Assembly (NCBI GenBank): GCA_032821775.1
Contig: JAVLRN010000004.1
Coordinates: 3,968,001 to 4,032,000, forward strand
Length of the DNA: 64,000 bases
Origin: Sanguinoderma infundibulare
Taxonomy: Eukaryota; Basidiomycota; Agaricomycetes; Polyporales; Polyporaceae
Direction: 5' to 3'
Numbering within the stretch: the first letter of the stretch is position 1; every line of letters begins with the position of its first letter. Shown one piece after another: positions 43,920 to 55,021 of the stretch. A model generated the notes under the pieces. That model ran no database searches. It worked only from the letters and a program-made list of their open reading frames with translations, and was not told where the DNA came from. The position numbers and the translations under genes are program-made.

Positions 43920-44717
43920 ATGCAGTCTTCCAACTTGCTTCTCGACACCCATCTTCTGCAGCGACCCTATGCCGAGTCTGTCGCACCGCTCGCTCCTGGG
44001 TCCTGCCTCTCCTCCCTGACAACATCACCCTCACATCCTCTCGAGCCATCTCCCGCTTCGCTTATGCCGTCATGGAGGGCCCCGATGATCTCCCTCTCTG
44101 TCCTCCTCTTCTCTTTCGTCCGTGAGCTCTGGATAGGGCCAACAAGCAGCGTCGACCTCGACTACGGCTCCAATGAGTGGCCCATCACTCTCATCCACCA
44201 GATCCTCGCCCGCTGCACATCCTTGCGCGCCCTCGCCGTCATCTGCATCGGCCAAGCACGCTGGTATCGCCTGACTGGCGTCATCTCTCCTTCGGTCACT
44301 TCGCTCTGGCTTGGCCCTGTCCACGGGGAGGTCGACTACCGCCACCTTCCCTGCGCGCACAACCTCCGGAGCCTGACAAGTCTCGACACCTTCATGCTTG
44401 ACACAGAAATACGTGATCTGGTTCTGTCCCCAAGCATTCTCATCCTCCGTCGGGTTTACTCGTCCGTGAACCGCGTCACGTTGGCGTTCGATCAGCTGGA
44501 GTGCGTCGAGAGGGCGACGGTGTTGGAAAGGCTGGATATCGTGTGTTGCGGAGAGACGGAGGAGGCGGTGAGGGTTGCGCTGGAGGAGACGGCTAGCAGG
44601 TACGAGTACGATCAGAACCGTGTTGCGCTTGTCCCCAAGTCGTCCTTGTGCAACGGGCGACTGGATACCATTGCAGTTCTCTTCGCGGACTGGTCCATGT
44701 ACGATGACTGTCCGTGA
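43920..44717 (+). CDS. F-box-like protein with an out-of-frame internal segment
   Basis: A 265-codon frame starts MQSSNLLLDTHLL and from about 44100 gives a conserved F-box-like body: FSFVRELWIGPTSS, YGSNEWPITLIHQILARCTS, TGVISPSVTSLWLGPVHGE, SLTSLDTFMLDTEIRDLVLS, ITLAFDQLECVE-type and RLDIVCCGETEEAV. It ends VLFADWSMYDDCP. Between about 43965 and 44100 the conserved sequence is in a different frame (TLCRVCRTARSWVLPLLPDN, ITLTSSRAISRFAYAV). The main frame there reads Ser/Pro-rich non-family residues. Two offsetting indels explain this. A truncated relative lies at 62385-62735. Substrate-adaptor function is only presumed from the fold type. Confidence 0.55.
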   Translation: MQSSNLLLDTHLLQRPYAESVAPLAPGSCLSSLTTSPSHPLEPSPASLMPSWRAPMISLSVLLFSFVRELWIGPTSSVDLDYGSNEWPITLIHQILARCTSLRALAVICIGQARWYRLTGVISPSVTSLWLGPVHGEVDYRHLPCAHNLRSLTSLDTFMLDTEIRDLVLSPSILILRRVYSSVNRVTLAFDQLECVERATVLERLDIVCCGETEEAVRVALEETASRYEYDQNRVALVPKSSLCNGRLDTIAVLFADWSMYDDCP

Positions 44718-45721
44718 TCGTTGGCTCTCGTGAAAGTTTGCGCATCATTCCGCCTAAGGGTTGACGTAGGTGAGTCCGTCCGAAGTCGTTTATGTCCATC
44801 TGCCAGTGCCGCGTCTGATCGTGACTGGACGCTCGGCCAGATAATGATCTTTGAGACTCGATTTCGGCTTGGCTGTACAATCGCGCGCGACAACTATACC
44901 GCGTCTACCTTATGGAATTTGCATCCACAACTCGGAATGAGAGCCCAAGGCACACGATCATCGCCATCTTCGATTGCTATTCGCGCTCTTCGTCCGACTT
45001 GGATGCGAACGGAGACCTCACTACCGACGCGCTGACGCCCATGCACCGCACGTTCCTCTTACTCGACTCCATGAGAGCGAGGAGCGCTCCCCCTTCACGC
45101 CCACGCGGACCGGCGGCGAGCTGAGTACCGAGCGACAAGCCTAACTCGAACCTAATGCGGACGCGAACTCAGGATCGGGCTCGGAGTATAACGAGCTCGA
45201 CTCGACCTCCTTCATGGCTTCAACCCTGACATGTTGTGAAAGCCGAAGGTCTGGAATCTGGATTGTCAGAGACGGTGACCATCGCTGGAACGTGTAGCAA
45301 TACAAACCATACGACTCGCTGCGGTGAGTTCGAGTCGCCTATCCTGACTGTCAGCCATGTTTCTAACTGCTCCCACAGGTCCATGTACTCGAGTCACTCA
45401 CATACATATCCGCTCCGATGTGGGTGCGCAAGGTGTCCAACTGTGCGTCAATCTGACCCTTATGTTCGTGGGTTTCACCGGCCAGCCATAGCCATTGGCA
45501 GCCACTGGGCGCGTGACCTGACGCTATGGTTTGTTCCTCAACTGCGGCGGCGAGCGCAGCAGGTAGGATTGCGAACGCCTGTCATGCGGAGGCGTGGCAC
45601 TCACCTGTCTTCCAGCGACAGTTCCGCTGCACTCGCTATATCGCCTAAGCCCTCCGCACATGATACGTCCTGAACACGACGGTGCAGCACGGTAGAAGCG
45701 CGGTTATTGGCGCTCCGGAGG
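44718..45721. other. Upstream flank of hydrolase B
   Basis: No gene recognised. It shares scattered words with 62736-63767 (for example CCAACTCGGAATGAGA-like), so it belongs to a duplicated unit. Confidence 0.45.
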
Positions 45722-45728
45722 TATATAA
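45722..45728 (+). promoter_or_regulatory. TATA box of hydrolase B
   Basis: TATATAA within GGTATATAA, 48 bp before the ATG. Identical context precedes hydrolase E (63768-63774). Confidence 0.6.
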
Positions 45729-45769
45729 CTTTCGTGCTTGGGCCAAAAACATATCAATAACACTAACAG

Positions 45770-48062
45770 ATGTTTTCTAGGCTACTCTCTATCTCGATCC
45801 TCTCTGTGCTAGCCTGCTTGCCTGGCCACGCTTCCCCACAACCTGCATCGCCAATACAATGGGGACCATGCGATCCCTCCATCATCGCGAACCCCACACT
45901 TTCGTGCGGCTTCTTCGACATCCCACTGGACTACCATAATCCCGACGCCGGACGAGGTCGGCTTGCTGTCGCGAAGGCTAACGCGACCTCGCAACGCATG
46001 GGCACAGTTTTCTATAACCCCGGAGGTCCTGGCGGTTCCGGACTCGAAGCTTTCAACAACGATGCCCCGTTGTTGCTCGATGTCACTGGCGGTGTCTATG
46101 ACGTCGTGAGTTGGGACCCGCGCGGCGTCGGCTCTCTCACCATGTGCGTATGAGAATCGTCCTTCACTGCCGGCCGATGGGCTAATGTTGGCATCGGCGC
46201 TGCAGACCCGGCGAGATCTTGTGCTTCAACAGCACAGCGGAACACGATTCGTTCTTCAATGGCACCATCGAGCTGACCGGGATCGAGTATACGGGCAACT
46301 TCACGGACCCCGCCGACGTCGACGCCCTGCTATCTCAAGCGTCGATCATGCAGCAGAAGTACGAGGAGGTCGGCAAGAAGTGCCTGAATGGCCCGTCCGG
46401 GCGGTACTTGGCATACATCGGTGAGGCGGCGACGGTGCGCGACATGGTCGCAATGGCGGACGCGCTGGACGGACCTGGGCAGCCGGTAAACTACATTGGG
46501 TTGTCGTATGGCACCGTTTTGGGTTCTTGGTTTGTCAATAGTAAGTGGTCTACGATGCGTCCCGCGCCGACTCGCGCTAACCAGCCGTCGCGCAGTGTTT
46601 CCTGACGTGAGTGGTTGTCCTCGCTCGCATTGATGGTGGATAATAGAGGACAATAAAGCGTGTCGGGCGGGTGATCCTCGATGGCGTTATAGACCCAGTC
46701 ATCTTCGCGACAGAACAAGTCTCGCTGGTGAGCAGCGCTCCCTCCTGTCCTCTCGGAGTGGTCGTTTACGCAGGTGCTCTTATCCTGCAGAGCGGAGCTA
46801 ACCTACTCACCGACGCGGACAAGGTGTACCAAGGGTTTGTCACCGGATGCGCCCTCTCGGGCACCGCTGGGTGTCCCATCGCTTCAAATGCAACGTCCGC
46901 TGAAGGCGTGGACGCCCACATTCAGGCGCTGTTGCAAGCCGCGTACGATGCTGCGCGGAAGAATGCATCCGTTCCGGTCTCTTCGGGCGCCATCCGGTGT
47001 AAGCAAAGCCATACTGCCCCTCGTATAAAAGATGTCCGCTCACGATCCGTCAAAATGAAGCATTGTTCTTCAGCGAGATGTATTCGCCCGAGGGCTGGTC
47101 GGCGTTTGCGAACACGACGTATCCTCAGCTAGTCCAAGCCGTGGCTCAAGAGACTCAATCGAATTCGTCCATAATTGGCCGCCGTAGGTGGGTACACCTC
47201 ATCCATTACACTCGTGATGAAAAGAGAGTCCATGTCCTGTTCTTCCAGGAATGCCCTGCAGCGTCGTGCCAACCAGACCGGGGTGTCGTATGCTGTCCAA
47301 GCGATCTGGTGCGCGGACAGCATCGACTGGCCCAACACCACCATGGTCGACATCTTCAACGGGCTCATTTCGCGGGCCAGGAACGTTTCCCGCATGTGTA
47401 AGCCGCTCTGTGTTATTGAACGTGATTTTAGGACCTGATCTTCCCTCCTAAACGCCTGGGTGCTGAATAGATGGCGGTCTTTGGCCCCTCCCGATATACT
47501 TTTGTCCCTTCTGGCCTGTGCGATCCGTGGAGAGATACCAGGGCCCGTTTGACAGGAAGCTGGCGAACAAGATACTTGTTGCGAGCAACTTGGTGAGTAC
47601 CAACACTATCGTCGGACCGTCGTCAGGTTATACATATGGAATACTGACTCGTTGCTAGTTTGATCCCGCTACTCCCTTGAAGGGTGCCGAATGGGTCGCT
47701 AATTTGTTGGGCGAGAGCGCAACACTGGTCACGCAGAACGGCTTCGGAGTGAGTCCGATGTCTATGGGCTATGCTAGTCCTTCAATCATCCGACGTCGCG
47801 AATGTTGATCTATCGTTTGGCTCGCAGCATACAACAGTCTCGGCTTCGTCTACTTGCGTGCACGACATAGCCGTGACGTACATGGTCACCGGAAAGGTGA
47901 ATTTTGCGATTTCGACCTTGGCCTTGGAGTGTATCATTGATCGTCCTCTCTATGTTGCAGCTCCCTGAAGGTCCTGTTGTATGCGACGTGGATGGGTTCG
48001 AGGTGTTCCCCGGAGTGAACACCTCGACGATCTTGGCGAACATGCACGGTTCTGGTTTCTGA
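45770..48062 (+). CDS. Secreted alpha/beta hydrolase B (tripeptidyl-aminopeptidase-like)
   Basis: Signal-peptide-like start MFSRLLSISILSVLACLPGH, then SPIQWGPCDPSIIANPTLSC, IPLDYHNPDAGRGR, TVFYNPGGPGGSGLEAF and DVVSWDPRGVGSL in a single exon. The introns that split this region in A, C and D are absent. Further on come FFNGTIELTGIEYTGNF, GLSYG (Ser 46504-46506), RVGRVILDGVIDPV, LTDADKVYQGFVTGCALSG, QRRANQTGVSYAVQAIWCAD, FDPATPLKGAEW (Asp) and GHTTVSASS (His). It ends ANMHGSGF-stop. All remaining junctions close in frame. Best relative is the partial gene E at the window end. Expected to be an extracellular serine exopeptidase or hydrolase. Confidence 0.85.
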
Positions 48063-48317
48063 GTCGGTGAAGCTACCTGTGTATTCGGTACCCTTCGTGG
48101 TGTCGACAATAGATGGTAAGAAGAGTGTAATTCTGCGGCAAATCGTGTCTGTCCTTGCCAGGAATCAGCAGAAGATATGTTAACGCAAACTCGGGCCTTT
48201 GGTATGTGTTTCATACCTGATCGGACCTGCATTTGCCGTGAAGACTTTGGCTAGCATTCCCCGCTGTGCCGCGCAATATCTCTAGACTTACGATGACGTC
48301 ATGTTGCTCTCGGCAAG

Positions 48318-48841
48318 TTGCGGGAACATGTAGAAATAAATCGGGCAGCTGTAAGCGCCCTGCTGTGCCCCTCCCTCACTGCTGTCAAGTTCGCCCTCCG
48401 AGTCGTGCCCATCGCAGCCGCAACCGTCCCCTCCCAGGTCGTGTCCGCTAGCACTGTATCTCTTGAATTTCAAGATGATATCTCGCCACTGCAGCACAAT
48501 ACCGACTGGCCCAACAAGCCTTTGCCAGACAGCGACTGTGGCTGGGACGTCCCCGACCTTACCCATCCGGGTAAGGATACAGTGTTGCACATCAGCGACG
48601 ACCTCAGTTAGTATGTGTTTCCCTCATTATAATCCTGGAATGAGATCTTCGCTTACGACATCGTCCGCCATGCTCTCAGGGAGAAAAAGGATGACGGCAA
48701 CCCGGAGTGTCAGCCCGAGCAGCCGAGGGAGGACGATGACGACAAGGGCGGGGAGGACAGAAAGCCCGAGAACTTCGCACCGGCGGTAATCTCCTCACCA
48801 CCTCCAAACCTCGAACAATACGCTCTCAGGCTCCGTCGATA
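48318..48841 (+). CDS. Hypothetical acidic protein, unrecognised
   Basis: Two open pieces could join across a GT-AG-like gap at about 48608-48645. The first has VVSASTVSLEFQDDISPLQH and DVPDLTHPGKDTVLHISDDL; the second has EIFAYDIVRHALREKKDDGN and EQPREDDDDKGGEDRKPENF. The composition (acidic, low complexity at the end) is protein-like. I recognise no family and the 5' end is unclear. Confidence 0.25.
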
Positions 48842-49581
48842 GCCCTCCTGAAAAGAATATGAACAATGAACCGGGTCACACACCGAATACGATGGTCGTG
48901 CGAGGGCGCTGCAAGTCTTCCCTCTGGCTCTGCCCTCCGTGCTCGTCTGCGCAGAAATGGCAACCCACATTTGTCGTTCTTCAACGTCCTGTGCGCACCC
49001 CCGCACTCTTTGATACGTCCTCGGGAGACTTTTGGGCTCAACAAGTGAAAGCCTGCTGTCGGCGTCTGCGCACCGCGGCGACTGAGTACAGCGAACCTCG
49101 TACGCCGTAATTTGTGCTTGATTTTAATTGCATCTACTCACACACTTTTTCCTGACCAAGCTGAAGCATAACCAATTGCTCAGGACCGGCAGTCGTCTTC
49201 GGAGGCCGCTGTACCCATCCCCCTCGCGTTGCAAAGACATAGCCGTATATTCGAAGACGACTGCCTGCGGGCGGAGCAACCAGTGTAGTTGGCCTTGCAT
49301 GATTCACTGGGCTTTACTCACGTTGATGCACTCGTCCTCTGCGCAGCCCCGGCCATGCGCCGACCATCACTAGTATGGTGGAGCCGACGCCACTTGTCGA
49401 CCTCCATCATTCCAAACACAGCCTGACCCCTTTGTAATTTACGAAAGATGGCAGGCAGTGCATTTCAAGCTACGCAGTGATCTGATCAGTGGTTCTGCTG
49501 CTGCTGAGTGCGCAGAGTTTGTGTACCGTACAGTCTCAGACTCTAGCAAGCATGTTCCATATGTGATGGCGGGTCATGCTG
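48842..49581. other. Upstream flank of hydrolase C
   Basis: No gene. From about 49200 the sequence resembles 58860-59200 upstream of gene D (shared CAGTCTCAGACTC, AGCATGTTCCATA), showing that C and D were duplicated with their promoters. Confidence 0.5.
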
Positions 49582-49594
49582 CACATAAATACGG
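49582..49594 (+). promoter_or_regulatory. Core promoter word shared by hydrolases C and D
   Basis: ACATAAATACGGC lies about 65 bp before the ATG of C. The same word precedes D by about 50 bp (59191-59203). It differs from the TATATAA of B and E. Confidence 0.45.
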
Positions 49595-49650
49595 CCAACT
49601 GTACGACTAACTTTATCATCACCTCTCCTCCCATACTCACCCCCACGAAC

Positions 49651-52073
49651 ATGTTTCTCTCCCCAGTTTTCGCTTCGCTACTTTTTAGTTCTACCACAAA
49701 GGCTACCTCACATGCTGGTTCAGCATCTCCCGTCGAAAACCTCGCCTCGAACTACTCCGTGAGCCGCTCGCACTTTATTGCATACTCTGCTTGGATCTCT
49801 CACCGATTGCGCAGGTTGGCACAAACATATCGACGATCCAATGGGGCACTTGTGACCCTTCCCTAGGCTTCAACCCCTCGCTGTCGTGCGGCTTCTTTGA
49901 CGTTCCTCTAGATTACCATGACCCTTCCGTTGGCAATGCTCGTCTCGCCGTCATCAAGGCCAATGCGACCGGCGAGCGTCGGGGAACCGTCTTCCTGAAT
50001 CCCGGTAGGCCTGGCCAGACCACTGCGAATTTGTTGAGTTTGACTGAAACGTTACGTTCTAGGCGGACCCGGCGTGTCCGGTCTCGAGGCCCTGTCTGCA
50101 ACGAGCGAGCTCCTTCTCGCACAGACAGGCAGCGTCTACGACATCGTCAGCTGGGACCCACGCGGTGTCGGCTCCCTCACGACGTCAGTCCGCCCCCCAT
50201 CCTGGCATTGCGCTTGTCGTTCGCTAACACAGCTCGTGGCAGGCCCGGAGATGTCCTCTGCTTTGCAGACGCAGACGACTACACCTCCTTCTGGAACGGC
50301 ACGATCGAGCTCACGGGCATCAACATGATCGGCAATTTCACCGACCAGACGGACATCGACACGCTGCTCGCCCTGGCGGACAGCATGCAGCAGAAGTACG
50401 ACGCGCTCGGGGTGCGCTGCGAGCAGCATTCGGATGGGCGATTCCTGCAGTATATCGGTACGGCGGCGACGGTCCGCGATTTGGTCGCGATGGCAGACAC
50501 GCTGGATGGACCTGGTGCCCCGGTTAATTACGTCGGGCAGTCGTACGGAACGATCCTTGGGTCGTGGCTCTTGGGTAGTAAGTGTCTATGTTGTCATTCA
50601 ACGCTCTGAAAAACAGTAGCCGTGCAACTGCTTCATAGTGTTCCCGGAGGTGCGTGTGGCAGCAAACGACGTATAAGGCTTGATCTCATCTCCGTCGCAG
50701 CGCATCGGTCGCGTTATTTTTGACGGCGTCGTCAATCCACAGGCCTGGGTCTTCGATCCAGTGCTCGGGGTACTTGTACGTTCCCCTAGCATTGAGACAT
50801 CTCACTAGGGCTTTTCCTTACACTTTCTCAGGGATGGCCCAGTCAGTTGACGTCTTCCGACGACGTTTACAAGGGCGCCGTCACTGCTTGCGCCCTCGCT
50901 GGTCCGGAAGGCTGCGCGTTCACTTCCGAAGGAGACAGTCCCCTCGATGTCCATGACCGTGTCCAGACCATGTTGAAGTCAGCACATGACGCGCAGCGTG
51001 CGGGCGTGTCGCTTTCAATCACTTCAGGGCAGCTGAGGAGTAAGTACGAAGATATCAGGGAGCGGCCGTGGCTAACGAATGCAAACAGCCGGCGCGTTCT
51101 GGCCGAGCATGTACGCAGTAACTGCTTGGCCGAACCTAATGAACATCACGCTCCCTCAAGCGGAACAGGTCATTCTACAGGAGACTCAAGGTGTCACCAA
51201 CGCGACTAAGCGGTCTGATCTACGCAGGTGAGTACCTGAGGACTCGTTGCTTGCTTCGAATGTCCCTGCGGGTTATTGACTATCTTTTTACAATATGGCA
51301 AGGCGGGGCGAGTTCACGAACATCACCTACACCACGCAAGCCATCATGTGCAGCGACGCCCCAGACGCGACGGCCAACGACACGATGACGAACGTCTTCG
51401 AGACAATCATCTCGACGTCCCAGAACCTCTCCCACATGTGTAATCCTCCACTTTCGGCCTCGCGTTCCGGATTGCGACTCACGGTTTATTTCTTAAAGTC
51501 TCCTCCCAGTGGCCCGCAACATCTTTCTTTTGCTCGTTTTGGCCGACTCGAGCGGTAGAACGATACACCGGACCGTTCAACAAGACCCTCGCGAACAACA
51601 TTCTCGTCGTTGGAAATACTGTACGAGTTACCTTCTCCGCGACATCGACATCAATAACACGACAATTGTAGTACGATCCCGCAAGCCCCTTCCATGGCGC
51701 GAAAGAAGTGGCAGACGGGTTCGGTGATCAGGCCGCCCTGGTTCGATTGGACGCCTTTGGGGTGAGTGAAAGCATCGACATGGTCGCTCATACCACGCAT
51801 GTAACAATTACTTCCTCTCCAGCACACGTCGCTGAGCGTGCCTGGTGGCTCTTCGTGTCTCAATAACATCATGATGGAATACATGACCAACGGAACGGTG
51901 AGCAACTGGACTGTCATATGTGAATCACTGCCGAACGTCATACTTTGTTTGATCTCTCTGAACAGTTGCCCGAAGGCGACGACACCGTCTGCGAGGTGGA
52001 CGACACATTCGAGATCTTCCCTGGCGTGAATACCAGGATGGTTATCGCCAACCTTCCGGCTGGTTCTATCTAG
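49651..52073 (+). CDS. Secreted alpha/beta hydrolase C
   Basis: Start MFLSPVFASLLFSSTTKATS (signal-like), NLASNYS, intron, ISTIQWGTCDPSLGFNPSLS, DVPLDYHDPSVGNARLAVIK, RRGTVFLNPG, intron, GPGVSGLEALSATSELLLAQ, DIVSWDPRGVGSLTT, FWNGTIELTGINMIGNF and NYVGQSYGTILGSW. The elbow is GQSYG rather than GLSYG (Ser 50541-50543). Then VIFDGVVNPQAWVF, QLTSSDDVYKGAVTACALAG, LPQAEQVILQETQGVTNATK, FTNITYTTQAIMCSDAPDAT, NTYDPASPFHGAKEVADGFG (Asp), GHTSLSVPGGSS (His), ending ANLPAGSI-stop. I closed every junction in frame. Very close to D. Followed tail-to-tail by an F-box relic. Confidence 0.85.
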
Positions 52074-52527
52074 ATTGACCGTAGCGCATACGGGGCGCTA
52101 TTTGCCCGCCACTCTCCCGATACCACCAGGTGCTGATGCGCGGCCATCTCCAGTCGCGTTTCCCATAAATATTGGCTCCCTTTCCCCTTTTATTGGCACA
52201 TTCTCAGCGCCGACCCAAGCCTGTCGTTACCGGTAGTTACCTTGTCCTTTTGGTATCCACCCCGAACTGTTCCTTGCCCAGACCCGCGTTCCTTCAAGAC
52301 CGCGTACCACTCTCGTTAATACCCAGTTCCAGATTTCTCGTATTTAAGCGAGAGTCACGTATCTACGAACCGTTCTAGCGTTCAATCAACCGAGATTGAC
52401 TTGCCCCCTCGCGCGAGCTTCAATGTCTCCCTTCGTGCGGCGTCACCCGCACTTGAAAACTCTCTGCGTGACTCTAGACTCCTCTGAGCTCGTCTCTCCA
52501 CTGTTCTCTCCCTCTCAGCAGCGGTGC

Positions 52528-54011
52528 TCAGATGAAACCAGGGTGTCCACGACGATACGTGGATTCCAAACCCTGCGCACGCACAAGCTCGCGGCCAACA
52601 GCAGGATCCAGCTCTGTGATCGCCGCAGTCGAATCTGCGCGTTCGACCGACCAGTGCTTTGGTGCGTAACCGGTGATGTCGAGCGAGACGAACTGGAGCG
52701 TTTGACATGTACCGGCGAGCCGGCCCACGACGTCGTGGTAGCGGGAAGTGTGAAGGGTGGGGGAGTCGGCCCCTTGAGCATGTTGGCCCGGCTGAAAGTA
52801 TCGTTCGAAGCGAAGGACCAAGAACTTCGCTGAGAGCCTCAGCCCCTGAACGAGCTCCAGCACCGTGATCTGCACAAACAGGCACAATTTGAGCCGAGAC
52901 CTCTATGATACGAGCGAGAAACTCACCAGCAAAGATTCATGCGCATCGTCCGTCTCGCTCTCACAAGAGAAATCCAGCCGGAGATGGGTGACGCCCCTAG
53001 CTTTCGCCACGACGTCTAGAATGGGCCCAAGTTGGCGGGGATCATAAGTCCAGCGTACACTGAGATAGTTGGCGTGGACGACAAGGTGAGAAGGCGTCGT
53101 CTCGGCGACGAGCGCATGCAGCCTCTCCGGGTCTGTCTTGCCGAAGAAAACAGCGTCGACTCGCTTGATGTGGCGGGAGAGCCCCAGAGCGTACAGCGTA
53201 TCCGGGTCCCCACAGAGATGGTCCAGACGCTGCCACGAGCCGCTGACTTGGCGGGCTTGATTTTTGTCCCGGACGGCGCTTGGGTCAAGCAGAATCACGC
53301 CCTCGAGCTCGAGGTAGGTGAGGTTGGGAAAGACCTGCTGGAGGATGTATGTGTCGAGGCCCGAGAACATATGGAGGTTGAGAGCGGGTAGATTGGGGAA
53401 TTGGAGGGAGGCATCCTTGATCTCGGTAGCGGACACGGAGAGACTCTCGAGCGTCGCTTGGTGACGGCGGATGAAGGGCCCGGAGTCCCGCATGGCAAGA
53501 CGGGCGAGTTGCATGGTGGTCAGGGAGGAACCAAGTCTGTCGAGCATGGCGATGGTGCGTTGAAGCGGGCGGAGAAACTGCGGAGGCTAGGGAGCGTTTC
53601 GATGGCCTTGGACAAGGCTGACGATTTGCGCGCGAGCAGCGCCTCGCAGTCGTCGATGGTCAGATCGAGGAGTCTGGTCGTTTGGCGCAAGACCTGGACC
53701 AGCAAGCGGAAGCATTCCGAAACGTACACGATGTCCTTGCATTCATCTATCCTGTCCGCGCGTAGTTCTAAGCAAGGTGGAGGTTTTCGACGTGTGGGGC
53801 GCGAGCGGGAGCATCGTTGAGAACAAAGTGGGCGGACGAGACGAGAGCGTCCTTGTCTTTGATGGCAACACCAGGACGGAGTAGAGGCCTCACGCCTAGA
53901 GAGTATAAGCTACTCGAGGTGCGCATCATGCGAGAGATGTCGAATTGACGAGGGACCTCGAGGAGGATGAGATAAAGGACATCGGGGTTCAACCGAGAGG
54001 ATGATAGCATG
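52528..54011 (-). pseudogene. F-box/LRR-like gene, full length but frameshifted
   Basis: Start MLSSSRLNPDVLYLILLEVP and RQFDISRMMRTSSSLYSLGV form an F-box-like N-terminus, then LLRPGVAIKDKDALVSSAHF and VENLHLA. One base is missing at about 53770 and the reading resumes one frame over (LRADRIDECKDIVYVSECFR). A second base is missing at about 53580 before RTIAMLDRLGSSLTTMQLAR. The body then runs openly (FSGLDTYILQQVFPNLTYLE, SWQRLDHLCGDPDTLYALGL, VTHLRLDFSCESETDDAHES). The last exon, ITVLELVQGLRLSAKFLVLR, ends ESTYRRGHPGFI. It defines the full layout of the family whose fragments lie at 13.2, 27.0 and 41.8 kb. Confidence 0.7.
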
Positions 54012-55021
54012 CCAACCGGGAACTGAAATGAAGAAATCTCAGCAACGGCTTGGTCAAGTTCAATGAGAGCGAGTGTACGTACTGGGTAATTTTTGTCGCC
54101 GTATTTCAATTTGAAGGAAATTCGGAGGGTAGGGTCGGAGTTAAGATGCCAGAGTTCAAGGAGCTTAATAATTACGACATGTTGCTCTCGGCAAATTGCG
54201 GAGACAACCCCACAACTCACGGTATATGTCGACAGGATGAAGGTGGTCAACCTGCATGGAAAACAAGAGGACGGTGCTGCAGAGGTCGATTCAATCTGGA
54301 CTGCGAAATTCGGTGATGTCATTGTCTATATTGATCGCTCGCACTGGCAGGGATGAGAATGAAATGTTGAATGCAACCAACGTGAGTGTGCTCGCACGGA
54401 GTCGCACCTTCTCGCACGTGTCTTTCGACATTTGTACCTCTCCACCGTCCACGCCGGGCGCAGGTTGTCGGGCAAGCATCCAAAATCGATTTGCCTCCGA
54501 GCGACCCTCGATCCTCCGCAGACGAGCTCCGATTGGAGCGCGCTGATGAGAGTGCAGGACTTCTCCCCCACCTTGACCATCAACAGGATCTTCACGTCCG
54601 AAGGGAGGCGAAGACATCCCATGATCGATGTCGCCGTTTTTTGGGGAGAGACGGATAAGACGGAGAGCAGGACGTCGTTGTTCACGGCGGTCGGCGACAT
54701 GCATACGGATTGTTCGAGTGAGCAGATCATTCACATCCCAGGCGAATGTGGGGTGGAGGCGTAGGAGAGGGAGAAAGCGGGGTCTCTGTCATCGTTATTA
54801 TTACAATACAACAAGACTATGTGCCAAAGGTTAGAACGTCGACATCAAGAGGATTCGAAGCGCACCAACCTGTGTTCTACACGCAGGTGCGCGTGGAGGA
54901 ACGACGGAAAATGAGCGGTGGAGAGCGGATGTAGGTTGGACGAAAAGTCCTACAAAGCAGGATCAGCGAGTCCGCACATCGAGGACATCACATTGTCTCT
55001 CACCGATTCCATCCAAAGAGC
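54012..55021. other. Intergenic, nothing secure
   Basis: Open frames on both strands at 54.3-54.8 kb have no recognised motif. The word CATGTTGCTCTCGGCAA at about 54178 recurs at about 48300. Confidence 0.4.
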
